Source: Comamonas sp. lk
Lineage (GTDB): Bacteria > Pseudomonadota > Gammaproteobacteria > Burkholderiales > Burkholderiaceae_C
Length of the DNA stretch: 15,342 bases
Direction: 5' to 3'
NCBI GenBank assembly: GCA_945898105.1
Contig: CAMDHL010000021.1
Span: 1 to 15,342 of the forward strand
Below, piece after piece: positions 1 to 5,517 of the stretch. How positions within the stretch are numbered: the stretch's first letter is position 1; each line of letters begins with the position of its first letter. Under the pieces are notes generated by a model. That model was not told the DNA's origin. It ran no database searches and saw nothing but the letters and a program-made list of their open reading frames with translations. Position numbers and translations under genes: made by a program.

Positions 1-72
1 TGACCCAATCACGGCACACAGCAGCGCGCAGGTGCCCAGGCACTCGGCCAAATAGTGGGCGTGACGCTTCAT
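1..72 (-). CDS. Aquaporin-family (MIP) channel, N-terminal fragment cut by window edge
   Basis: Only the first 24 codons are present; the gene continues beyond position 1. The peptide begins MKRHAHYLAECLGTCALL and continues hydrophobic. The AE-x-LGT signature followed by a hydrophobic stretch is typical of the first transmembrane helix of aquaporins and glycerol facilitators. Its ATG overlaps the arsC TGA by four bases (ATGA), so it is translationally coupled as the third gene of arsR-arsC-X. Aquaporins inside ars operons (AqpS type, described in Sinorhizobium meliloti) let arsenite produced by ArsC leave the cell passively; that role here is inference from position. The NPA pore motifs lie outside the window. 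An alternative is another small membrane protein, but the AExLGT match and the operon context make a MIP channel the best call. Confidence 0.6.
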   Translation of the reverse strand, partial: MKRHAHYLAECLGTCALLCAVIGS

Positions 73-572
73 GGCTGTGCCAGGCGCCGCGCCTCGTTTT
101 GAATCGACAGCTTGCCCAGGCTGGTCAAAGGCAGATTGGTAAACAGCTCGAGGCGGCGGCGGATCTGGTGCAGGGTCTGGGTGAATGCGGCGCGCTTTTC
201 ATCGTCGCTGCCCTCCCCTGCGGACGGGTCGGCGTAACCCCAATGCGCGGTCGCCGGTTGGCCGGGCCAATAGGGGCAAACTTCGCCGGCGGCGTTGTCG
301 CACACGGTAATCACCAGGTCCATATGCGGCGCATCAGGGGCGGCAAATTCATCCCAGCTTTTGCTGTGCAAGCCCTCTGTGGAAACACCGGCTTTTCGCA
401 GGGTCTCTAAGGCTAGCGGATGGGGCTGTTGTTGCGCACGCGGACTGCTGCCGGCCGAGTAGGCCACGAAGCGGCCCTTCCCCATGTGATTGAGCATGGC
501 CTCGGCCAGGATGCTGCGCGCCGAGTTGTGGGTGCATAAAAAAAGAACATTCAGGGCTTGGGGATCAGACAT
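69..572 (-). CDS. arsC: Arsenate reductase, low-molecular-weight phosphatase type (ArsC)
   Basis: This 167-residue cytoplasmic enzyme reduces arsenate to arsenite for detoxification. Residues 7-20 hold the phosphatase-like P-loop with the C-x5-R signature (C13-T-H-N-S-A-R19), the site of nucleophilic attack on arsenate. Two more cysteines, C91 and C99, sit in V-C-D-N-A-A-G-E-V-C-P. They correspond in layout to the C10/C82/C89 triad of the staphylococcal pI258 enzyme, pointing to a thioredoxin-coupled disulfide cascade rather than the glutaredoxin-dependent E. coli R773 type. A downstream W-G-Y-A-D-P segment (D115) fits the general-acid Asp loop. The start lies 12 bases after the arsR stop, and the stop overlaps the aquaporin-like start by four bases, so arsR-arsC-aqp is one operon. 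No arsB or acr3 pump is visible in the window. Confidence 0.95.
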   Translation of the reverse strand: MSDPQALNVLFLCTHNSARSILAEAMLNHMGKGRFVAYSAGSSPRAQQQPHPLALETLRKAGVSTEGLHSKSWDEFAAPDAPHMDLVITVCDNAAGEVCPYWPGQPATAHWGYADPSAGEGSDDEKRAAFTQTLHQIRRRLELFTNLPLTSLGKLSIQNEARRLAQP

Positions 573-584
573 AGGAAAGAACCT

Positions 585-920
585 TTAGGGGGTGGAACAA
601 AACGCGCTTGCGCCAGTGGAATCAACTTCACAGGCCTTGCCCTGGCAGCAGTTTTCGCTCAGGTAGGACAACACTTGTTGCATGCGGTCAAAGCGGGCCC
701 GGTAGATCAGATTGCGCCCGGCGCGCTCCTGCGACACCAGGTCCGCATGCATCAACTCTTTGAGGTGAAAGGACAATGTATTGCCCGCCACTTCCAGTTG
801 CGCTGATAGTTCGCCTGGCGTTAATCCAACGGGACCGGCTTGCACCAGCGCGCGAAAAATATCCAGACGCGAGGCTTGCGCTAAAGCCGCCAGTGCACGG
901 ACTACATCATTTGATTCCAT
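585..920 (-). CDS. arsR: ArsR-family metalloregulator, C-terminal cysteine type
   Basis: This is a 111-residue winged-helix repressor and first gene of the arsenic operon. Residues 5-75 give the ArsR fold: a helical start, then the recognition region around T34-P-G-E-L-S and N47-T-L-S-F-H-L-K-E-L, with the wing at R66-A-G-R-N-L-I-Y. It lacks the E. coli-type C-V-C-D-L-C site in the alpha-3 helix. Instead, cysteines cluster at the C terminus (C91, C92, C97, also C108), the arrangement known from Acidithiobacillus ferrooxidans ArsR, where a C-terminal Cys triad binds As(III) and releases DNA. It should repress its own operon. An inverted repeat immediately upstream of its start is the likely operator. 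The start ATG at 918-920 is the only one giving the full family N terminus. The function is secure; the metal specificity is inferred from the neighbouring arsC. Confidence 0.93.
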   Translation of the reverse strand: MESNDVVRALAALAQASRLDIFRALVQAGPVGLTPGELSAQLEVAGNTLSFHLKELMHADLVSQERAGRNLIYRARFDRMQQVLSYLSENCCQGKACEVDSTGASAFCSTP

Positions 921-921
921 A

Positions 922-939
922 ATTCAATGATAGTTGAAA
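922..939 (-). promoter_or_regulatory. Candidate ArsR operator upstream of arsR
   Basis: The sequence ATTCAA-TGATAG-TTGAAA holds a perfect five-base inverted repeat, TTCAA (923-927) and TTGAA (934-938), with six bases between. It begins one base upstream of the arsR start codon. AT-rich imperfect dyads with TTGAA/ATTGA-like arms overlapping the promoter are usual for ArsR repressors. The position so close to the start codon implies a very short leader. No convincing -35/-10 pair was resolved on this strand. Binding is inferred. Confidence 0.5.
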
Positions 940-980
940 TATATGACTTTACCGTGACAGCTTTGGGCGCGAACGCCGCT

Positions 981-1020
981 CCGCACTTGGCCCAGGCGGT
1001 GACAAGCGGCCCCAGTGCGG
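981..1020. repeat. Inverted repeat embracing the -35 of the downstream promoter
   Basis: CCGCACT at 981-987 and AGTGCGG at 1014-1020 are perfect reverse complements, and the match continues inwards after one mismatch (TGG against CCC). The 26-base interval contains the GTGACA -35 candidate, and the right arm ends one base before the TATATT -10. The dyad could be an operator for a dimeric regulator of the enoyl-CoA hydratase gene, or a chance GC-rich dyad. Confidence 0.35.
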
Positions 1021-1027
1021 CTATATT
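999..1027 (+). promoter_or_regulatory. Sigma-70-like promoter for the enoyl-CoA hydratase homologue
   Basis: GTGACA (999-1004) differs from TTGACA at one base. TATATT (1022-1027) differs from TATAAT at one base. The spacer is exactly 17 bases. Transcription would begin near 1034, leaving a leader of roughly 35-40 bases before the ATG at 1071. This supports the 1071 start over the earlier in-frame ATG at 927. Confidence 0.55.
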
Positions 1028-1070
1028 GCAAGCGGCTGCACGCACCGCCCTACTTTTTGCTCGGAACCTT

Positions 1071-1829
1071 ATGTCCTACGTCCATATCCTCCTTGACCAG
1101 CAAACACCAATTGCGACCCTGACACTCAACCGCCCCGACAAGCGCAATGCCTTGTCAGCCGAAATGATGCGTGAGATCACGCATGCGCTCAGGGCGGTGG
1201 GCGATAGTGATACGCGCGGCATCATCCTGGCAGCCAATGGCCCGGTGTTTTCTGCAGGTCACAGTTTTGCCGACATGGCAGGGCAGGACTTGGACCATTT
1301 GCGCGCTTTGTTCGATCTGTGCACCACCATGATGAACACGGTGCAAGCGATACCGCAACCAGTGATCGCTAAAGTGCATGCGCTGGCGACCGCAGCGGGC
1401 TGCCAGTTGGTGGCGACTTGCGACCTCGCTCTGGCGGCGGATACGGCGGGTTTTGCGATTCCTGGCGGCAAAGCCAGCTTGTTTTGCCACACGCCCTTGG
1501 TGGCCGTGGCGCGCAATGTCGGGCGCAAGCGGGCTATGGAAATGGCCCTTACGGGCGACGCCATCGACGCGGCCACCGCCGCCGACTGGGGCCTGATCAA
1601 CCGCGCAGTGCCTGAAGCGCAACTGGACGCGGCCACGTTGGATTTAATCAGCCGCGCCAGCCGAGGATGCGCCGTCTCCAAAGCCATGGGTAAGCAAGGC
1701 TACTACCAGCAAATCGACCTGCCGCAGCCAGAGGCCTACGCCGTATCTGGCGAACGCATGGCCCAAGGCGCAGCGCGGGAAGCAGCGCAAGAAAGCTTTA
1801 GCGCATTTTTAAATAAACGTAAGGCTTAA
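1071..1829 (+). CDS. Enoyl-CoA hydratase/isomerase-family protein, ECHDC3-like
   Basis: This 252-residue crotonase-fold protein begins MSYVHILLDQ. Residues 15-65 contain TLNRPDKRNALS and the first oxyanion-hole segment (FSAGHSFADM, 60-69). Residues 103-121 carry HALATAAGCQLVATCDLAL, the second oxyanion-hole region. The pattern ATAAGCQLV-CD, then FAIPGG and LFCHTPLVAVAR, matches the ECHDC3 subgroup rather than classical hydratases. The two catalytic glutamates of rat hydratase (E144 and E164) correspond here to Q112 and to G132 of the IPGG segment. Hydration of short enoyl-CoA by the usual mechanism is therefore doubtful, and the real substrate is unknown. Start choice: the frame is open back to 927, but those codons show no family similarity and cross a promoter, so 1071 is preferred. 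It diverges from arsR, and its TAA overlaps the ald stop from the opposite strand by three bases. Confidence 0.88.
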   Translation: MSYVHILLDQQTPIATLTLNRPDKRNALSAEMMREITHALRAVGDSDTRGIILAANGPVFSAGHSFADMAGQDLDHLRALFDLCTTMMNTVQAIPQPVIAKVHALATAAGCQLVATCDLALAADTAGFAIPGGKASLFCHTPLVAVARNVGRKRAMEMALTGDAIDAATAADWGLINRAVPEAQLDAATLDLISRASRGCAVSKAMGKQGYYQQIDLPQPEAYAVSGERMAQGAAREAAQESFSAFLNKRKA

Positions 1830-2941
1830 ACCAATACGCTTTCAGCCGACGAATAGGCATAACCCAGCGTTTGGGCAACGGCCTCATAAGTCACCTTACC
1901 CAGCGCCACGTTCAGGCCTTGGCGCAGGTGGGCATCGTCGCGCAGCGCCTGCTTCCAACCCTTGTTGGCAATCGCCAGCGCATGGCCTATGGTGGCGTTA
2001 TTGAGGGCAAACGTAGAAGTGCGTGCTACGGCGCCAGGCATGTTGGCCACGCAGTAATGCACGATGCCGTCCACCACATAAGTAGGTTCGGCATGCGTGG
2101 TGGCGTGCGAGGTTTCAAAACAGCCGCCCTGGTCGATCGCCACATCGACCACCACCGCGCCTTTTTTCATAGCCGCGACCATGGCGTGCGTCACCAGCTT
2201 GGGCGCCGATGCGCCGGGAATGAGCACACCGCCAATGACTAGCTCGGCATCCAGCACCGCGTCTTCCAAGCTTTGCACGCTGCTATACAGCGTTTGGATA
2301 CGGTTGCCAAACACCAGGTCAAGCTGGCGCAGTCGATCAACATTGCGGTCAATCACAGTGACGCGGGCACCCATACCAACAGCCATTTGCAGCGCATGCG
2401 TACCCACCACACCAGCGCCCAGAATCACCACATGCGCTGCGGGCACGCCGGGCACGCCGCCCAGCAGGACACCCATACCGCCTTTGGACTTTTCCAGATG
2501 CGCCGCACCGGCTTGCACCGCCATGCGACCAGCCACTTCGCTCATGGGCGCCAGCAATGGCAGGCCACCGTTAGCGCCCGTAATGGTCTCGTAGGCAATA
2601 CACACGGCACCTGATTTCACAAGGGCCGCTGTTTGCTCCGGGTCCGGGGCCAGATGGAGGTAGGTGTACAAAATTTGACCGGGTCGCAGCATGGCGCATT
2701 CCTGCGCTTGTGGCTCTTTGACCTTCACGATCATGTCGGTCTGCGCGAACACACTGGCGGCATCGGGCACGATCTGCGCACCGGCAGCCTGATACTGCGC
2801 ATCGGTCAGTCCAATGGCCGCCCCCGCGCCGCTCTGCACCAACACACTGTGCCCGTTGGCACACAAATCGCGCACGCTGGAGGGCGTCAGGCCGACGCGG
2901 TATTCATGGTTTTTGATCTCTTGGGGTAGTCCGATAAGCAT
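1826..2941 (-). CDS. ald: Alanine dehydrogenase
   Basis: This 371-residue NAD-dependent enzyme interconverts L-alanine with pyruvate and ammonium in the cytoplasm; the family is hexameric. The length is typical. The N terminus [20 protein letters not shown] carries substrate-binding R15. K75 (in V-K-V-K-E-P), H96 (in T-Y-L-H-L-A-P-D) and D270 (in V-A-I-D-Q-G-G) fall at the same numbers as the active-site residues of the mycobacterial enzyme. The Rossmann dinucleotide loop GAGVVG lies at 175-180, with D198 about 18 residues after it for the NAD ribose, which favours NAD over NADP. A Shine-Dalgarno GGAGA lies eight bases upstream of the ATG and is buried in a hairpin arm. The gene is divergent from an ArgP-like regulator, which probably controls it; the 3' end meets the enoyl-CoA hydratase homologue. 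Confidence 0.96.
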   Translation of the reverse strand: MLIGLPQEIKNHEYRVGLTPSSVRDLCANGHSVLVQSGAGAAIGLTDAQYQAAGAQIVPDAASVFAQTDMIVKVKEPQAQECAMLRPGQILYTYLHLAPDPEQTAALVKSGAVCIAYETITGANGGLPLLAPMSEVAGRMAVQAGAAHLEKSKGGMGVLLGGVPGVPAAHVVILGAGVVGTHALQMAVGMGARVTVIDRNVDRLRQLDLVFGNRIQTLYSSVQSLEDAVLDAELVIGGVLIPGASAPKLVTHAMVAAMKKGAVVVDVAIDQGGCFETSHATTHAEPTYVVDGIVHYCVANMPGAVARTSTFALNNATIGHALAIANKGWKQALRDDAHLRQGLNVALGKVTYEAVAQTLGYAYSSAESVLV

Positions 2942-2944
2942 GTG

Positions 2945-2973
2945 TTGTCTCCGCTAAATTGAGGTGGAGACAA
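2945..2973 (-). promoter_or_regulatory. Leader hairpin enclosing the ald ribosome binding site
   Basis: TTGTCTCC (2945-2952) and GGAGACAA (2966-2973) are perfect eight-base inverted repeats with a 13-base loop. Read on the minus strand, the proximal arm contains the ald Shine-Dalgarno GGAGA, eight bases from the ATG. If transcribed, the structure would sequester the ribosome binding site. It could instead be a DNA operator. Confidence 0.45.
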
Positions 2974-2995
2974 GTGTGCGGTAGCGGCACTTTAA

Positions 2996-3025
2996 TTAAC
3001 AGTTTTATGAAAATTAGACTACATT
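2996..3025 (+). promoter_or_regulatory. Possible promoter of the LysR-type regulator
   Basis: TTAACA (2996-3001) and TACATT (3020-3025), spaced by 18 bases, form a weak sigma-70-like pair. Transcription would start near 3032, inside the LysR-type palindrome at 3027-3041, consistent with self-repression. The whole 2990-3050 stretch is AT-rich, so chance matches are likely. Confidence 0.3.
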
Positions 3026-3026
3026 C

Positions 3027-3041
3027 ATTAGTATTACTAAT
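3027..3041. promoter_or_regulatory. LysR-type binding palindrome between ald and argP
   Basis: ATTAGTA-T-TACTAAT is a perfect 7+1+7 dyad. Its core (3028-3040) has the T-N11-A form classic for LysR-family regulators. It lies 11 bases upstream of the argP-like ATG and about 85 bases upstream of the ald ATG, the usual layout for a regulator that represses itself and activates a divergent target. The bound protein is presumably the adjacent regulator. Confidence 0.65.
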
Positions 3042-3052
3042 AATTTATAACC

Positions 3053-3973
3053 ATGCAAATTTTTGACCCGCACGCGCTTGAATGCCTGGCCGCCATCGTG
3101 GAGGAAGGCAGTTTTGAGCGCGCGGCGCAACGCTTGTCCATCACGCAGTCAGCGGTGTCGCAGCGCCTGCGCACCTTGGAAACGCAGGCGGGCGCGGTGC
3201 TCATCGTGCGCACGCGGCCACTCAAGGCCACGCCTGCGGGGCGCTATTTACTGAAACACGCACTGCAACTGCGCTTGCTGCGCGCAGATTTGGGGCGAGA
3301 CCTGCAAGCCCTGGCGCCACGCGAAGCGCAAAGCACGCAAGGGCAGGAGCGCATCGCCATTGCTATCAATGCCGACAGCATTGCTACTTGGGTTTTGCCG
3401 GCCTTGCAAACGTTGGGGCAAGACGGCATGGCGCTGGAAATCATCACCGATGACCAGGACTTCACCCACGAATGGCTGCGCGAAGGCCAGGTGCAAGGCT
3501 GCGTGACGGCGCTATCCAAAGCGCTGCGCGGCTGTCAGGTCGTACAACTGGGAGTGATGGACTATGTGGCAGTCGCCAGCCCCGCTTATGCCGAAGCGCA
3601 TTGCCCTAAAGGGTTAAATGCCCATGCTTTGGCGGACATGCGCTTTCTGGCCTTCAACCGTAAGGACGACTTGCAAACCCGTTTTATACGCAAAGCCTGT
3701 GGCCTGAAAAACCCTGGTTTGCAGCAAAATTTTTTACCCAGCGCGCATGGCCGCGTACGCGCCGCGGTGGACGGGTGGGGTGCGACCGTGGTGCCGCTGT
3801 TGCAGGTGAAAGACTTGCTTAAAACCGGGGTTTTGCGCGATCTAGCCCCAAAGGTGCGATTGCCGGTCGCCTTGTACTGGCACTGCTGGAAACTAGAGTC
3901 TGCGCTGCTGCATTCCTTGACAACAGCAGTGCGCAGTGGAGCGGCCAAAGTGCTGAAGGCTCAGGCCGCCTGA
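3053..3973 (+). CDS. argP: LysR-family transcriptional regulator, ArgP/IciA type
   Basis: This 306-residue protein has an N-terminal winged helix-turn-helix (about residues 5-65) including G-S-F-E-R-A-A-Q-R-L and I-T-Q-S-A-V-S-Q-R, then a LysR effector-binding domain from about 95. Several effector-domain features are characteristic of ArgP: N-A-D-S-I-A-T-W-V-L-P-A-L-Q near residue 105, a V-x-G-C-V-T segment, and a C-terminal Y-W-H. Characterised ArgP proteins sense lysine or arginine and drive an amino-acid exporter (argO/lysE). Here the divergent partner is ald and no exporter is visible, so alanine or a related effector is plausible but unproven. No clear Shine-Dalgarno precedes the ATG; the upstream ATAATTTATAACC is poor, suggesting weak translation. 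Its TGA overlaps the convergent acyl-CoA synthetase stop by 13 bases. Confidence 0.9.
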   Translation: MQIFDPHALECLAAIVEEGSFERAAQRLSITQSAVSQRLRTLETQAGAVLIVRTRPLKATPAGRYLLKHALQLRLLRADLGRDLQALAPREAQSTQGQERIAIAINADSIATWVLPALQTLGQDGMALEIITDDQDFTHEWLREGQVQGCVTALSKALRGCQVVQLGVMDYVAVASPAYAEAHCPKGLNAHALADMRFLAFNRKDDLQTRFIRKACGLKNPGLQQNFLPSAHGRVRAAVDGWGATVVPLLQVKDLLKTGVLRDLAPKVRLPVALYWHCWKLESALLHSLTTAVRSGAAKVLKAQAA

Positions 3974-3974
3974 G
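3960..3974. terminator. Small dyad containing both convergent stop codons
   Basis: CTCAGG (3960-3965), CCG loop, CCTGAG (3969-3974) is a perfect six-base stem, extendable by a G.T wobble and one further G-C pair. The TGA stop of the plus-strand regulator lies in one arm and the TGA of the minus-strand synthetase in the other. It could slow polymerase from both sides, but no T-tract follows on either strand, so it is at best a weak or assisted bidirectional terminator. Confidence 0.3.
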
Positions 3975-5517
3975 TCACCCAGTCCAGTAGTTTGAGCCGC
4001 TGCACTTTGCCCGAGGGGCCACGCGGCAGGTCCCGCACAAAGTGAAATACCTTGGGGGTTTTGTAGCGCCCCAGGTGTTCTGTGCAAAACGCACGCAATA
4101 CGGCTTCATCGGCAGCGTAGCCCTCGCGCAGCACGATGCAAACCATGATCTCCTGGCCGTAATGTGCATCAGGCATTCCCGTGGCGGCGGCGTCCAGCAC
4201 GCTGGGGTGGCGCAGTAGCACTTCGTCGATTTCGCGTGGCGCGATGTTCTCGCCGCCTTTGATAATCAACTCTTTAATGCGCCCGGTGACAAAGAAAAAT
4301 CCATCGGCGTCGCGGTGCCCTAAGTCGCCGGTGCGCAGCCAGCCGTCCGGCGTAAAACTGGCGCGGGTGGCATCGGGGTTTTTGTAATAGCCCTGCATCA
4401 CCTGCGGGCCGCGGATGGCAATTTCGCCGGTGCTGCCGTCTGGCACTTGGCGCAGATCGACATCGATCACGCAAGCATCGCAGCCCGAGGCTTTACCCAC
4501 GGAGCCAAGCTTGCGCAGCTCGGACGCATAGGGATTAGAAAACGAGGGCGCAACCGTTTCTGTCAATCCCATGGTCTCGATCACACCAATGCCGAAGCGC
4601 TGCTCAAAGGCTTGCAAATGCGCCGGCGGCAAGGCCGCAGAAGCGCTCCGACAAAAGCGAATGTTGCGTACGGTTTCACCTTCGGGCGCTGCGCCTTCGA
4701 GCAAATAAGAAATCATGGTTGGCACCACGTTGATCCAGGTGCATTGCGCCTGCACAGCCTGCTGCCAGAAACGCGCCGCCGAAAACTTGGGCGGCATGGC
4801 CAGGCTACCGCCGTGGGCCAGGGGCGCGAGCATGGTGACCGCAAATGCATTGATATGGTAGAGCGGCAACACAGCAAGCACACGGTCGCGCGCGCCCAAT
4901 CGGTGTTCGGCGCTGATGGACATGGCATTGGCCGCCAGATTGGACTGTGTCAGCACCACGCCTTTAGGCACGCCGGTAGTCCCCGAGGTGTACATCAGCA
5001 AAGCCATGGCCTCAGGCGCAGGTGCGGACGTAGGCGTTGATGGCAAAGCGCCGAGCAAGCTATCGTCTGCATCCATATCCGGGCTGCACACCAACAAGGC
5101 CACGGGCCGGCTCAAAGTGGTCAACACCGCTTGAACGCGTTCGGCCCATTCTGGGCTGGCAATCACCAACTTGCAATCGCTGTGGTCCAGCACATAGCAC
5201 ATTTGCTCATGGCTTGAAAGTAGATTCACCGGATTGACGCACCAGCCACCGTGCATGGCGCCCATCAATAAGCGCAAAGTATTCAAACCATTGGGCATGA
5301 CCAGTGACACCGTGTCGCCCGGCTGCAAACCTTGCCCTATTAGAAGCGTGGCTACCTGAGCGCAATACTGCGCCATTGTCGCAAAGTGGATGCCTCTCTG
5401 GGCTTGCTCACCACCGTCGCCAATGTCAAGCGCCAGTGCATACACCGCATCGGGCCTGGCAATGGTTTGCACATCAAGCAACCCGCGCACGGTGCGCGGC
5501 AACACCAGCTCGCTCAT
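3961..5517 (-). CDS. AMP-forming acyl-CoA synthetase (class I adenylate-forming), SauT-like candidate
   Basis: This 518-residue ligase activates a carboxylate with ATP and CoA. In order: a large N domain, the P-loop Y-T-S-G-T-T-G-V-P-K-G (176-186), E-T-M-G-L-T-E-T (314-321), the T-G-D-L-G aspartate motif (396-400), the hinge G-R-I-K-E-L-I-I-K-G-G-E-N-I (412-425), and the C-terminal catalytic lysine in P-S-G-K (K504). All key residues are present. The ATG overlaps the TGA of the upstream aldehyde dehydrogenase (ATGA), indicating translational coupling. Pairing an AMP-forming ligase with a CoA-acylating aldehyde dehydrogenase is the layout of sulfoacetate degradation in Cupriavidus necator (SauT sulfoacetate-CoA ligase and SauS). 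Other short or polar carboxylates, such as oxalate-like acids, are possible, so no gene symbol is assigned. Confidence 0.9.
   Translation of the reverse strand: MSELVLPRTVRGLLDVQTIARPDAVYALALDIGDGGEQAQRGIHFATMAQYCAQVATLLIGQGLQPGDTVSLVMPNGLNTLRLLMGAMHGGWCVNPVNLLSSHEQMCYVLDHSDCKLVIASPEWAERVQAVLTTLSRPVALLVCSPDMDADDSLLGALPSTPTSAPAPEAMALLMYTSGTTGVPKGVVLTQSNLAANAMSISAEHRLGARDRVLAVLPLYHINAFAVTMLAPLAHGGSLAMPPKFSAARFWQQAVQAQCTWINVVPTMISYLLEGAAPEGETVRNIRFCRSASAALPPAHLQAFEQRFGIGVIETMGLTETVAPSFSNPYASELRKLGSVGKASGCDACVIDVDLRQVPDGSTGEIAIRGPQVMQGYYKNPDATRASFTPDGWLRTGDLGHRDADGFFFVTGRIKELIIKGGENIAPREIDEVLLRHPSVLDAAATGMPDAHYGQEIMVCIVLREGYAADEAVLRAFCTEHLGRYKTPKVFHFVRDLPRGPSGKVQRLKLLDWVTQAA

Noticed and set aside
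927..1070. In-frame extension of the enoyl-CoA hydratase homologue to an ATG at 927 (48 extra residues)
   Set aside because: The extra residues show no crotonase similarity, the ATG lies inside the candidate ArsR operator, and a near-consensus promoter (999-1027) lies within the extension.
4447..5040. 197-codon plus-strand open frame opposite the acyl-CoA synthetase
   Set aside because: Low-complexity shadow of a conserved gene, with no ribosome binding site or family motif.
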